NCBI GenBank assembly: GCA_026225945.1
Contig: JAMJFZ010001868.1
Coordinates: 4,690,001-4,754,000, forward strand
Reading direction: 5' to 3'
Source of the DNA: Cricetomys ansorgei
Lineage: Eukaryota; Chordata; Mammalia; Rodentia; Nesomyidae
Length of the DNA stretch: 64,000 nucleotides
Shown here: in pieces, positions 44,901 through 57,844 of the stretch
Layout: each line of letters starts with the position of its first letter
How positions within the stretch are numbered: position 1 is the first letter of the stretch
Translations under genes and position numbers: made by a program
Notes under the pieces: model-generated
Databases searched by the model: none
Told to the model about the DNA's origin: nothing
Seen by the model: only the letters and a program-made list of their open reading frames with translations

Positions 44901-45428
44901 AATATTAAATGAGAAAAGTCAGCATGTTTCAGAATATAATTCTATTGGTAGCTATTTATAAGTATAGAATATTGTGAACAACTTTAACATTAACCATCAG
45001 CAAAAAAGTTCAAGAATTTTTTTTGCCATATTAATGATGCAAGTTTATTGAAATATAATTACATTTTTATGGGATAGAAAAACTTTATTAAAACCATGAC
45101 AGGGGCAGTATTCCATCAGAAGGTTTTCTACCTTAGACCTAATAATTTCTTTGGGGGGGCCAGGAATAACTTTGCAAATTTTGTTTCTGAGCTTTCCCCC
45201 TTATTTTCTTAAGTTTTAGTGTATATGATTAAAAAAAATATCACAAATTAGTTATATCCAACATTTAGGAAGAAAAGACAGAATTATCCAGGACCACTAA
45301 TATGGTATCAATAAACAAGTGGCTTGTTTTCAAGACAGAAAGACAAAAACCAAAGGTATTGGAGATTTGTGATAGTTTTAGGATTGAGGTTAGGGAGACT
45401 CAGTAGAAACTGAACCAGGGATGGGAGT
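44901..45428. other. Unique DNA, nothing recognised
   Basis: A G7 run lies at about 45154. No feature was identified. Confidence 0.4.
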
Positions 45429-45777
45429 AGGGAGATGGCTTAGTGGGTAAAGCACTTGCTGTAAAAACCATCAGGACCAGAGTTCAACCCTTCAGAATCC
45501 ATGTAAAATCTGTTTACAGTAATGTAGGTCTGTAATGCTAGGACTTCCTTTTATGGTAAATGGGAGATAAAGACAGGAGAATCCTCAGAAAATTTCAGGT
45601 CAGGTAACCTCTGTACAGAGTGGCGAACAATAAAGAGACGCTTTCTCAAACTAGATGCAGGGTGAAGACTGATAGCTCAGGTTGACCTCTGACCTCTCCG
45701 TGTGCATCCCCTCTCACACACATGCGTGGACAGGCACACATCGTTTACATCCATATGAGACACACAAAGATACCAAA
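45429..45777 (+). mobile_element. B4 SINE (ID-B1 composite), nearly full length
   Basis: It starts with a tRNA-like head, 'gggagatggcttagtgggta' and 'agcacttgctg', passes through a B1-like middle, and ends 'gttgacctctgacctctccg' with a CACA-rich tail. This is the known B4 architecture. Diverged. The 66-codon frame at 45682-45882 is partly SINE. Confidence 0.85.
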
Positions 45778-46318
45778 GGGGAAACTAGGATGTGCCATAA
45801 GGTATCACTGAAAAAGAAAATGTTTTATGTTTCCTCAACATTCTTTCGCTGTGACAGACTTCTACAACTAAAGACAGAGTAACAAGAGAGAGAAAAAAAG
45901 ACAATTTTATTAACACAGAGAGCCTGGATCACTGGGAGGAAAACAGTTCAAGGCTATATTTTAGGAGTCATCTTTACATAGTACTTCAACAATGGAAGTC
46001 AATTTTAATAGATGACAGGACAAAGGAAACGTGGTGCCAGGTTTCTGATGAAAGGTTTTTGGTGTGAACAAAAAACACACACTACAAAGACAATTTAAAA
46101 TCTCATCTGTAAGTAGAGAAGGGATCCGACAAGTAGGGCAGGAAGACATTTGCCTTTGTGTACTCTTGTTCTGATTTTAGACAATCAAAAAGAGGCAGAG
46201 GTTTTCCTTTCATTTTGATTGTCTTTAATTCATAAACCTTCATACTTTGGGGAGAAATGTTTTGGTTTCCTTCAATCACCTGAGTGTTCTTCAAAATACA
46301 GCAGCAAGACCACATTTC
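45778..46318. other. Unique DNA, nothing recognised
   Basis: Overlapping minus frames of 62-84 codons (45961-46357) have no recognisable domain. Confidence 0.35.
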
Positions 46319-46323
46319 CCACA

Positions 46324-46898
46324 TGTGGTGGTTTGGATGAGAGTGACCCCCAGACACTCATATACTTAAATTCATAGTAGGATGTGGTCTTGTTCGAGGG
46401 ACCTGTGTCACTGGGGATGCTCTTTGAGATTTCAAAAGCCCACATCAGTCTGATGGTTCTGTGGCTGAGATGGTGTCCCAGTGTCACCACTGGAAGCCCT
46501 GCATAGTTAGAGTAGATGGCCTGTGCAGGCTACCTATCCCCCATTATTAAAGGTTCTCCCCAGGGTCTTTCTCATAGATTTCAGTAAGTTTTCACTGCTC
46601 TAGATCTTCTGATCACTCCTAAATGTTTTCCAATTCTGGTTGTCTCTCCATATATTCTTTCCCTCCATTCCTCTCCCCCACTACCCTTGGTCCCTTATCT
46701 TTCTATTCACATCCTACCCTGCACCATCTGTTCCATTTTTCCTTTACCAAGATGCCTGCGTCCCCACTGGTGCCAGTCTCTCCCGGTTTGTGGACTAACC
46801 TTGTGAAACTGTAAGCAAGCCCCAGTTAAACACTTTCCTTTCTAAGCGTTGCCTTGGTCATGGTGTCTCTTCACAGCAATGGAACAGTGACTGAGACA
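46324..46898 (+). mobile_element. Rodent MaLR-type solo LTR (copy 2) with 5-bp TSD
   Basis: A 575-bp element begins TGTGGTGG and ends 'ctgagaca' (TG...CA). A perfect 5-bp TSD, ccaca, lies at 46319-46323 and 46899-46903, the length expected for ERVL/MaLR. It shares its first ~125 bp and last ~150 bp with the copy at 4147-4495. About 46450-46745 differs and accounts for the extra 226 bp. The polyadenylation-type region near 'ccccagttaaacactttcc' is conserved in position. Confidence 0.75.
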
Positions 46899-47209
46899 CC
46901 ACACAATCAACACTTGCTCTGGTAGTTTATTTTTGTAGGTGAAATTTAGGGCAGATTGGAGACAGGTATATTCTTTGAGTATAAGCATACAATAAAATAT
47001 TTGAAGGAAGCAAAAAGAAGCTTACAAAAGGGAAAGGACAAACAGAAAAGAGACAAGAAAACACATGGAGTATAATAATTATATTAAGTAACTGTGTAAT
47101 GATTCGCTGGTTGGAAATGTGGTGAAGTCGCCACTACTTGCAGTCTCAGCAATGACCGTGTCTCTGGTGAGCTGGAGGATGCTCACATTCTTTTTCTCTG
47201 TTTTGTCTT
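46899..47209. other. Unique DNA, nothing recognised
   Basis: No feature recognised between the LTR and the B1 fragment. Confidence 0.4.
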
Positions 47210-47294
47210 GAGACAGGGTCTTCCTGTGTAGCCTACACTGTCTTTGAACTAGGATCCTTGCTCCCCACTCTCCAAAGTACCACTGTATCTGATG
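47210..47294 (-). mobile_element. Old B1-related fragment, reversed
   Basis: 'gagacagggtcttcctgtgt' with 'agcctacactgtctttgaac' and 'atccttgctcc' fits a diverged, truncated reversed B1/proto-B1. Confidence 0.65.
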
Positions 47295-48879
47295 GTACTC
47301 TTCATTTTGTCAGACAGTTTTTAACCGTATTTGTTTTGACATACAATTTGTTGTTATAATGATTGTGAACGAAGGAATTTATGGATACTGAAAAGAGGGA
47401 TCTCATCAAAGTCAATTTAATTATATCATTTATAAGCAATGCATTGACTTTTTATGGAGTTTTCAGTTTCTCAGATGCTGTTACCGTTTTGTCACGCAGC
47501 ACAGGAGAAGTCTGTCTAGTGTTCGTTCTGATTTGCGGTGATTTTATGCTATCGACACCTCTCGGCTCCTCACAGTGAGACATCAGGATGCTTTTGTGTT
47601 CAATTCAAACATAAACTCTTTCAGAAAATATACCATGTAATGAAATGATATCACTCATCAAATGCTCACAAAGTCAGAACTCCTTGCCTCTCTCAGGGCT
47701 CAGATTTTGAATAATTTATGTTGAAACACTAATGCATAGTGGGCACTGCTTGCTATTATCACCCATTTAGTATTTTATTCTATTTTATAATCACGAACTT
47801 ATAGAAGGGGACAGCAGTTACTGATACAAAGAATTACTATTTTGTAGTTATTTCATAGGACTCACATAGTATGCCATTTTTAACATGAACCAAACAAGTA
47901 TTTTCCTAAAATCATAATTAACCCATTATTCATAAAATGTCCATTTTCAACATCTCTTATTGTATAAGTTTGTATGGAAATGAATTTTTTTAAAATATCA
48001 CTAAATTGTCATAATTATATAATTTAAGATTCATCTAGGTGATTTTTTGCTTAAATGAAGTGACATGTTTCACTTATTACTAAATACATACTTTAATAAC
48101 CCATTCTTCAGATTTACATTAAAACCAGCTGGTTTATGTATTGAGTAGCATATTTTCCTCAAGACTCAAATAATATGGTAAAATATGATAGAAGATAAAT
48201 AAATAAATATGCCTCTAAGAAGACACATCAAAAGAGCTTTATCTGCATAATTTTTGTGTAAAGAACATACAATTCTAAGCAAAAATGTAATAGCTAGATT
48301 TTAACTTTATTATTATACTAAATATAGTATTGCTCACAAATCTTATTATTCTAGCTTACATTTTCAAAAATTTAGAAAAGCCTTTAAAGGAATTGAACCA
48401 CAGATAATTCGTTATATTATTGATCAGTAATATCTTAGAGAAAGAAGGAAAATAATATCCCTGAGGAGATTAGATCAGTTTAAACATTCTTCCCATTTAA
48501 AGAACATTTAGGCACATACTCCTCAGGAGTAAAGAGAAATGTAGAGAAATGGCGTGAACGATGCCAACGGTTATAACAAATTCTGAACTTCAGCATCTGC
48601 TCTATTATTGCATTATGACACTTTAAACATGATCCCAAAATGAGTATAAACCTGTGTTAATAGGATTTTGTAACTACTATGACTTCAAGTCTTTAATAAT
48701 CTTATTTGCTTTTAAAGTGTTTTCACAGAACAATTTTTTTTTTAATAATTGAGAAAGAGGGAGGTTGAGGAGCACAAAACTTAGACAACATTGTGTGATG
48801 AAAAGTTTCCCCTTAGTCTTCACTTACCCTGATTCTACCTCACTTAGGTCTTTGCATCGGTTTTCAACCCTTTTGTTTG
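47295..48879. other. Unique, very AT-rich DNA
   Basis: No repeat or credible frame recognised; AT content rises at 47880-48420. Confidence 0.4.
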
Positions 48880-49265
48880 AATGTCGGGTATAGGACTCTG
48901 CTGGTCAATGGAATTAGGAGGAAGTGACTCTGAGCCAGTCTATACCAAGGCACCAGAAGACTGTGCTCTGTTTGTTCTCTGATAGTGCTTTTGTGAAATA
49001 TCAACATGAACAAAATGTGCATTTGTAAACTCACCAGTTCCAAGCAGAAGATGAGAGAAAATGGAACAGAGACATCACTAGCAACACTGAGCTAAGAGCA
49101 GACGCCTCATAGCCTGTATTACAGAGTGAGACCAACTGAGATCCAGCTCTGTGAAATTCTCACGCTACCTGTGTACATGTGTGAGTGAAACAGATCCTTT
49201 CTTTCTAAATCTGCTAATATGCTTTAGTGTTTGCTATGCACAATGTAACCATACTTAACTGTTAC
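48880..49265 (+). mobile_element. MLT1-type MaLR LTR, old
   Basis: 'ggactctgctggtcaatgga' with 'aggaggaagtgactctgag', then 'acactgagctaagagcaga' and 'gtttgctatgcacaatgtaa' follow the order of MLT1 LTRs. Heavily diverged; ends approximate. Confidence 0.5.
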
Positions 49266-49654
49266 AGCAAATTTCTTTGGGAATAAACCAGAAACAGAAT
49301 AAACATTGTATTCTTGTATTAATGTTGAGTTATCCAAACAATAACATAGTCAGAACACTAACCAAAATGTTTTTCAAAGTCAAATTTTTTTATTTGCATG
49401 AATAAGCATTAAGTATCACCATAAATATACTATGACACTAAGAATCTCAAATTTCACTGACGAAATAGTTTGTAAATTTATAAATGCATTGAAAATGAAA
49501 CAAATAATTTTTTAGGGAAACAATAATTGTGTTTTTTACGAAAAAGTGAAATTACTATATCAAAATGTCTAAAAACGTATTTTTTATTAAAATGTAGAGT
49601 AACAGTCTTGGCAATTGTTTCAAGTGCTCCTTGAAAGCAAACTCTCAGACCACA

Positions 49655-49770
49655 AAGATATTCAAAAGTCAGGAGAGTCTGGAAGGAGTGGAGAGAGGAG
49701 AAACAGTAGTCAGGATGGATTATATGAGAGAAGAATAAATAAATTAATAATCAAAGTAGAAAATAATAAA
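49655..49770 (+). mobile_element. Rodent L1 3' end fragment, forward
   Basis: The purine-rich tract 'ggagagtctggaaggagtgg' is followed by 'gtcaggatggattatatgag' and 'aataaataaattaataat', resembling a rodent L1 terminus. Only the last ~115 bp is visible. Confidence 0.45.
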
Positions 49771-50304
49771 AAGTAACTTTTCTGCAAACATGTTCTGAAT
49801 TTATCATGTCATATTTTAATATCATATTTATTATGTCTAGTGAACCAGAAAAATGAGGGGTTTACTTACTGGTATTGAGATATACTTCTTGAAGGCCGTA
49901 ATGTTTTAAATAATTTTCAAGGTCAAAATTGCTTATAGAAAAAACAGTGAATTGTAGTCCCAACGATGTGTATGTTTTTATGTGTATGTTATTTATTTTG
50001 TGGTGAAGTGTACATGTTAATTTATTTTTAGCTTGATATAGACACGGCAACCCTAAGCTCATATTATTAGGGATGTCTGTTTGTTCATCTCTTCATAAGT
50101 TCAGCTACTTTGGGCTGTGCTGACAAGTGAAGCAAACCCTGGGATTGCACTCATTCACGTTTCCAGTAAGTTAGCTCAGGGAATGGTGGACAGCATGCTA
50201 ATCTTGGAGGAACAAAATCATGCTGGAAAGTATTTCCTTAGTATATGCTATATATCAAGCAAGGATTTGGCATTAATGTTCCATGCTCATTTTCATATTT
50301 TTAA
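49771..50304. other. Unique DNA, nothing recognised
   Basis: AT-rich; a 79-codon frame (50117-50356) lacks recognisable domains. Confidence 0.35.
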
Positions 50305-50477
50305 TATTTATTTACTATATATGTGTGTGTGTGTGTGTGTACATCATGGTGTGTGAAGGCCAGAGGACAACTAGTGGATATTCATTCTTCTTCCACCCCA
50401 TGTTTTCTAGAGATCCAACCCAGGTTGTCTGGTTTGTTGGCAAGCACCTTTAGCTGCTGAACTGTTCTCCTAGGCCT
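50305..50477 (-). mobile_element. RSINE1-like SINE, reversed
   Basis: A tail-side (TG)n at 50322-50341, 'gaaggccagaggacaactag', 'gatccaacccaggttgtctg', 'ttggcaagcacctttagctg' and 'ctgaactgttctcctaggcc' match RSINE1 in reverse. Confidence 0.75.
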
Positions 50478-50834
50478 TTTCAAGATCATTTTGTTCTCAT
50501 AAATTTTCGAGTTGGAGTCTAAGATTATATCCTGGCCACTTTGAAAAGGTAAATGTTTTGATGCAAATGAGTAAATAAATCTTGATTGAAATAAGATCAA
50601 GAGTCAATAAATTATCCACAGGATTGAGTAATGAAGATCGGGGTAGAACAGAATAATGATCATAAATTGAAAACAGGACTGAATTTATAATGTGTGGACC
50701 CACCATAGACTATTTGATGCATTATTTAAAAATTAGACAAACAGCAGAAGAACATTAAACCAAGCATGACGCCTTAGTAGACACAGGCCCTGTGTAACTC
50801 TATAGTAAGCATGGGCACAATGTCTGCTGTCTTA
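50478..50834. other. Unique DNA, nothing recognised
   Basis: Two overlapping 69-72 codon minus frames without domains. Confidence 0.35.
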
Positions 50835-51160
50835 GTCCAGTCACACTGCAAGAACATGAAGCGCATACTGCGCACTTTAAACAACGTATATTTACTTCCC
50901 AAATCCCTGGAGATTAGCATGTGTGAGATCTGCAACAGCATGATGTGCTGGTAAGGCTCCTCTTCCTAAGTGGAAGATGGGGTTGATGTGTTTACATGGC
51001 AAAGAAAACGGAAGAAACAACCTTATATCTCTTCCTGAGGATGCCACACTCATGATGTAATTGCTTCTAAGGACTCACCGTACAAATATCAACTAATCTG
51101 TGGTTAGGATTTCTGTGTATGGATATTTGGGCTGGGATGGCAGCAAATATCTTACCTGAA
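50835..51160 (-). mobile_element. Old MaLR-type LTR, reversed
   Basis: 'cttagtccagtcacactgca' near the left edge and 'cactcatgatgtaattgctt', 'tggttaggatttctgtgtat' further right follow the reverse complement of mammalian MaLR-type LTRs. A related reversed copy is at 54004-54340. Confidence 0.45.
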
Positions 51161-52720
51161 AAATCAATGTTGATTGTCAGTGTTCAGATATTGTGAAAGA
51201 AGTTGGATGATTTGACCTTTAGGTCCTCTTTGTGACTTGCTGGGATAAATATCACTGCTGAAGCAGAATGGAAACATAAAAGACATCATGCAATCTGCCC
51301 AGTGTTTAAATGAAGGCCATATCATCTATGATTGTGCATGTAAGACCTAGCATGTAATGTATTAACCATAAGCAATGTCAGAACAAACCTAGTTCTCCAG
51401 AAGTCTAGTTCAGACTTCATTCTAATGTACCAGGCTAACTTTATAAATATGAAATTGTTGCTGAAGTTTACTGCTTCAGGTAGACATTGCAAATGGGGCC
51501 AAGGGAGAAGTAACATGTTGTCTGGAGAAGATATGACAAATGCTTCACTCCAAGCATAGATTTACAATAACTAAACATGTAGAAGTAGAACTCCTGCACG
51601 TAAGAATAAATATTTTCAATTTGTTTCGAATAATCAAGCCATTTAAGATATGTGTTTCTTTCTACATGTGTGGGGTGATAGTCTGATACCAGGGGCCTCC
51701 TGATTCATGGTAGCCCTCACAACCAAGAGGGTCAGTCCTCCCCAGTGGTTCATCCCCTTCAGCCTCTCCAAGCGCCCCCCCCCCCCATCAACTCTGTTTT
51801 GTCTTTATGTTATCTGCCTTGTCCTTGCCTCAATAAGACTTTTGATATCTACCTAAATATTAAATCTTTATTAGTCCTGTAGGGGACTTGTTTCTCCCTT
51901 TCTCTTTTTCAAAAACAGAAAGTGAAAGGTTTCATGTACACTTAAGACTATAAAATGAAATGATCCTTTTGATGGAATGCTTATTTGCAATTAGATATAG
52001 TGTTAAAGTAATTGAATGATGTTTGGTAATTATACTGTCATAAAACCAGGAATGCTACCTACTTCTGCTACTTGAGATTGTGCATGATGTCTGTATACAT
52101 GTATACCTTACTTGGATTTTTCCGTTTTGGGGATTGTCTATAAACATTTCTTCTGAATAATAACTGAAAGTAGAACTTAGGCCTCCATAATATCCAGTTT
52201 TTTGCATATGCCCTTGGCCCTTTCTCCACACCAATTCCCTATTGAGAAGGAGAATGTGGAGATCTAATTGAATGTCTGGGCACATTCTTGTTTTTACTGA
52301 TGCACAAGTCCCCATGGTCTGTCTGTAACATTGTCCTGCAAGTAGCACATATTTAGCAGAGGCATGTCCGACTCCCTGCTGTAATCAACCCTCTAGAGAA
52401 ATTTAATTTTTAATTAAGTGAAGCACAGTGTTTACTTTTGCTCTAGAGCTGATTAATCAGAACTTTGCTATTTGTGTTGCAAAAATGGGGATAAATTAAC
52501 TCTACCTTTAATTAGACAAGGGGGAATTTATTTCTCTGTCTTATGTCTACTCAAAGCAAAAACACTTCCCTGAAACCAAGAGAAATGGTGATTAAAATAT
52601 TCCACAGCAAGTGGTTCAGGGTTTTGTTTTCTGACTATTAATATGTTGAGTTGTGGATTCTGGATTGTATATTTATTAAACCCCTTATCTTGTAAAGATT
52701 GTTTATTTATTATTTTAGTA
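51161..52720. other. Unique DNA with a 12-C run
   Basis: A run of 12 C lies at 51775-51786 inside a pyrimidine-rich patch that could be part of an unrecognised LTR (about 51670-51905). A repeat-free stretch with several TAAT/ATTA cores (52440-52640) might be conserved. A 97-codon minus frame (52055-52348) has no domain. Confidence 0.3.
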
Positions 52721-53219
52721 CTCAGAATTGTTATTTTATTTAATTTTATACAAATGCCATAGCAGTTTATAAAGATGTGGTAATGTATAACACTTTGTTA
52801 ATGTACTCACTGAATAATGATTAAATAAGGTTAATTGACAGAACCATCACCTCAAATATTTTTATTGTTTGTGGTGAGAGCATTTAAAATCTTCTAGCTA
52901 TTGAAGAATTTACATAACCTTCAATTATGTTCACTCTTTTCTTCAAAAGAACACCAGCGTTTATTCTTCCTAGCTCACCATAGTTCTCCACCTGTTGACT
53001 TACATCTGCTTGTGTTTCCTACTCTCCATCCATTTCCACTTCTGTTAATTAATCACTATTTGATTCCATGTTTCTGTAAGATTAAATTTTTAATATTCTA
53101 TTTTCAATATTCAATATGAATGAGGTCACCCATTTTTGTCTTTCTGGGCCTGGCTTATTTCATAAATTCAGCCATTTTTACAGTTAAATAGTACCTCATT
53201 CCATGGTGTGTGTGTATGT

Positions 53220-53265
<46 letters not shown>

Positions 53266-54003
53266 GCCTATTCATTTACTGATGGCTATTTAGTCTGATT
53301 CCATGTCGTGGCCATTGTGAGTGGAAGTATGTGGGTATACTGATGTGTCTTTTAGACAGACTGATATATACCAGTAGTGGGCTTGTAGCATTGTTTGTTT
53401 ATTCTGTTTTTAATTTTTTGAGAATCATCTATAATGTTCCATCATAGTAGCACTAAGTTACCCTTCTATTCCTACCAACAATTTGTGGGTGTTTCCTTTT
53501 ACCCACACCCTTGCCTACAATTATTTTTTATTTATTTATTTGTCCTTTTAGCATTAGTTTCTTAACAGTAGTATGTCGTACCTCATTATGGTTTTGCTTT
53601 GCATTTCTTTAATATTTCATGTTTTGAACAATTTTTGCGTACCTGTTTGTACATTGTATGTCTTTTTATGAGAAATATTTATTCATGTCTCTTGCTCTCT
53701 TCTAAATATATCACTGTATTGGTGTATTGAGTTGGTTGCGTTCCTTTTACATCTAGTCATTAACCCCCTCAACAGATGAATATATTTCAATTCTTTAGTC
53801 AGCATTTCTTTTTGTTAACGATTTCTTCTTTAGTACAGAAACTATTCAGTTTGATGTAATCATGTTTGTTATTCTTGCCTGCGTTTTTGAGGTCTTACCT
53901 GAAACATCCTTTCGTAACCCAATGCCAGAAAGGACTTTCCCTATATTTTCCTTTAGTGGTTTAATAATTTTAGGTCTTAACAATTTTCTTATTTCATTAG
54001 TAA
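52721..54003 (-). mobile_element. Old L1M 3'UTR/ORF2-end fragment, reversed, 1.3 kb
   Basis: The longest L1 remnant here. In reverse order of L1 it shows 'accatcacctcaaatatttt', 'gtggtgagagcatttaaaat', 'tctttctgggcctggcttat', 'tagtacctcattccatggtg', 'ctgattccatgtcgtggcca', 'ggttttgctttgcatttct' and 'cattaaccccctcaacagat'. It is interrupted by a (TG)n array. All frames are broken. Confidence 0.8.
53222..53263 (+). repeat. (GT)n microsatellite
   Basis: About 21 units, inside the reversed L1 where the L1 sequence itself is TG-rich ('ccatggtgtgtgtgtatg'). Confidence 0.95.
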
Positions 54004-54340
54004 ACTAGAGCTGTCCTAACCCATCCCCCTAAGAAATACAGACTGGGTAACTACAAATACAAGCATTCAATTTCACAGTTTGGAGTCTCGGGATGCTGAC
54101 AGATATGCTCCCTGTAGCCAGTTGAGTGTTTATATTTGTTGTGTCCTTATATGGTGAAGAGAGAGCTAGTTCTCCTCTCTTATAAGGACACTGATCCTAT
54201 TAGGATGAGGCCTCATAGCTTCATTTTATCCTAGTTATTTACCTTTAGAGACCCTATCTTCAAAGGTGTTCCTACTGGATGTCTGGGTTTCAGCATTTCA
54301 ATTCAGAGGGTATGTGATTGAGTCCTTAGCAATCATGTGA
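54004..54340 (-). mobile_element. Old MaLR-type LTR, reversed
   Basis: 'aaatacagactgggtaacta', 'ttgttgtgtccttatatgg', 'cttataaggacactgatcc' and 'ggtttcagcatttcaattc' follow the same reversed LTR pattern as 50835-51160. Diverged. Confidence 0.5.
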
Positions 54341-57300
54341 GACTTCCTATTCCTTAAGCCACTTGTTTTTTTTATCTGTTTTTAAAGGCTAGAGATTTTA
54401 AAGTGAATGGAGATCTCCCAGGTAAACATAATTTGTTTTTCTATCACAATGTGTTGAATTTTGAGAGGTGACCTGGGACCTTTTCTCTGGTAACCCAGAT
54501 GCTGTTAGTGCTGTCTGTCTGTCATCTAGGCCTCTTTTTTCTCCCCTAGCTTTTTTCCTTTTTGTTCACTGTGACAAAACTACCAGATGCCCAATAAACA
54601 TCTATGTCTTCTGACAATAAAGAAAAGCTCTGAGCACTGAGGAATAAACTAAATCTGTATTTCAAACTGTCCCTTCTTCCCCTAGACTACGTAGCTGAAA
54701 TCCTGAACATGAAGCTTTCAACAAAAGATAATCTCATAAACCAAGTACTGATTTTAATAATAACTTTTGGAAACCTTTTTGTTTAGCCATAAAGTATATT
54801 TCCCAGAGAATATTTTCTAGCAATGAAAGCATCTTATGGCATGAACAATCTCTTTACATTTACATGAAAACCCCATGCACTCACAACTATTTTATTTATT
54901 TTATTTTAGCAAATAAAAGCACAAAGCAAATGGAAGTGTTCTCTTGCCAAATTTACACATTTTTTTTAAGGTAAAAGAGCTTCAAATACAGCACAATACT
55001 CCCCATGCTAGAGGAAGTATTTAATATGATCTTCAAAGTTTAAAAATATAGTTTTTAGACTTTCTAAAGCACTCACAAGTTTTCTATATTGCTTTTAAAT
55101 AAATGTACTACATGTTCCCATCTTGTAGAACTCTAATACACTGACCAGCATCAGTAAGCAGTGGTATGTTTGTCTGCTTCTTACTCAAGTCTGGTCCTCT
55201 GCTTCATTCATGGCCTCTTTCTGACCGCACTACATTTGACTGTCCTGCTGTAGTATCTATCTCCTATTCTTCAGTTTCATGGGACTTTATGACCTCATCA
55301 AGCTTTTATGTAAAGTCCAGAGACAATGCTGTAATAATTTTAGAGACTTTTTTTCAATACAAAAGGATTTTCTGACCTGAATTATAAGACCCGATTCATT
55401 TGTTGAGAATTCACTGAGAGAGTCAGGAAGAGCTAGTAGCTTGGACTTTCTCCAGGAATAGTAAACTTGCATGCTCTTTTGCACACTGGTGGGTAGACTG
55501 AAATAAACTACCCCAAACCAATAATGTGAAGCCTGTTTTCTAGACAAAAAGTGGACCCTTCAGTCTTAAGAAGCAATTGTGAGAGAATCTGTTCATTTAA
55601 TAATCAGTTTTGATGTAAGACACCATTGTAATTCTCTATGTTCAATGTACTTTTTCACATCTCAGAGACATCCAACCTGATTGACAGTAGAAGTAATATT
55701 TTATATGAGAGAAAGAAGAAGTGCAGTCATCTAAAGGCATTTTAGAGTACTGGGAGGACAATTTTTTTTATTACTAGTGATATTTAAATGATAGAATGTA
55801 TGTGTGGGTATATACATCCATATTGTAAAATAATGGTATAAAACATTTGTGTTTATTTTAGACTATCTTAATTTGAATATCTGTTTTATTTGATCACTAG
55901 TTATGACCAAGCTTTTGTTAGAGTAAAATTTCTATTATCAATGTATAGGCTATCCATAAATCCTAGTCTAACTTATATTTGCCAGATTTTCAGTATCTTT
56001 CTTATGAGTAGGCAGAGAATAGACACCATACATTAAATCATCTCACTTAGAAGAAAATAAGGAATATGAATCATAGAAATTATATAGAAAATGGCTACTC
56101 CAAACTACAATAGATCTCTTCTGTTTTGGATAATTTTTGCCTTTGTCTTTTGGTTATAAATATTTTAATGAGGAGTATAAGCTATATTACGAGGCAGCTG
56201 TAAGCCAGAATAGTATATAGAACAATGTTTTACCTTTTAAAGACGTTGGTCGTGGCATCTAACCATGATGAAACATCACCACAATTGCTCAGTGATTTGA
56301 AAGAGGAGATATTTGTTAGAGATGGTAGGCTTTACAAGGGTAGCTTTACATTGCATTTTTGCTTTACAATGCAAAAATCAGAAATAAAACTATGTAATCT
56401 TTTATTTTTCTTTCTTATTTTCTCTGTCCTAAATGTAACCTGTGTTTGGTAGACATGCTGTTAATAATTCATTTTGATTGCTAGTAAAGGCAGAAGTCAC
56501 ATCAAGTCCGTATTTGAGGACTTCTGAGTGACAGATGTAGTTCAATTGCCTGGGAATCTAAATTGATTCTGTAATGTAATTGCTGGAAGATCAAAAATGA
56601 GGACAATGATTTATGTACATACGCAACTTCTTTCAATTCTATGTCCATCATTTCAATGAGACAGAAACATGAAAAGTTGTCAAATGCATGCTGGCACTTT
56701 TCCAGGCTACGTAGATCATGTGACTTTGGTAGGATTATTTTGTGTTAAAATTCTTTATTAAGAATGCTGAAATCTGAATACTCTTATTACTGGTAAAATA
56801 ATAATATTGATAAATGTATAATCATAAATCAAAATGACTGGAAGTTTCTAGTCAAAACTCATTACAGACATTAATATTTATGTATCTGGATAGTAAATAT
56901 TCTCTGTGTACATTAATGTTTTATGACTAATTTAGAAAGCAGCATTTGCAAGTTTTGGTGGCATGCATCTCTCCTCTGGGAGCATTAACTAGACCAGATT
57001 TTGCAGATCTACAAATTGAAGATCAAATTGGAATAACACCCCTGGTGACATTTGTAAGATACTGTGTGATTCCCCTTTATATACTCAAGGAAATAATAAC
57101 CCGAAACATCAAGAAAATCAGGAGATTTAGGAAATAAAATGAGCTATCAGACTGAAAGGAATGTGGACCTTCCTGATTCAGAAATGAAACCAACCAGTGC
57201 TTTCTTTTACACTGTTATTCTATATCTTTGCAGAATCCTCAAAAGGTTACCTTTTGATGAAAATAGATTGTCTCAAGTGCTGGTTATTGACACAGAATCC

Positions 57301-57746
57301 CTTTGTGGGTGTAGCACTTGAAGACTTACAGAAAACTTCATTACTACTATAAAAGTTGCAGGGAGAACACATTTCTGAATTCACAAGACTCTTGCCCGAT
57401 CTTGGGGCTAAGCAGAACCACTAGGTAAAGGGTGAAATTATAGAATACACAAAATCTCATTACAGGAAGACTATTATTAGGTAATAAGCAGATTCACAGC
57501 ATCCACTCAACCTCAGTGTGCGTGCTTTCTAAAGAGTCTTTTTATACCCAATGGGATGAATGCATTTGTCACATATCCAATGTGAAGAGTAGATGTGATG
57601 GCTTATATCAATATGCTGATGGATGTCACTTCTGGCCGAATATGAGCCTTTTACATAAACACCATCTTTACCTCTACTTGAAGGGTCTATGTGTGATAGG
57701 GATTGTGCTTTGGAAGTTGAGTGTATTTTATTATCAATTTTGGAAG

Positions 57747-57748
<2 letters not shown>
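54341..57748. other. Unique AT-rich DNA, nothing recognised
   Basis: About 3.4 kb without recognisable repeats. Frames of up to 86 codons only. A small hairpin (atttttgc/gcaaaaat) lies near 56355-56378. Confidence 0.35.

Positions 57749-57841
<93 letters not shown>
57749..57841 (+). repeat. Compound (AT)n-(AG)n microsatellite
   Basis: (AT)21 at 57749-57790 runs directly into (AG)25 at 57791-57841, both perfect. The mixed Y/I and R/E or S/L repeat frames of 92-127 codons on both strands come from this array. Confidence 0.97.
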
Positions 57842-57844
<3 letters not shown>

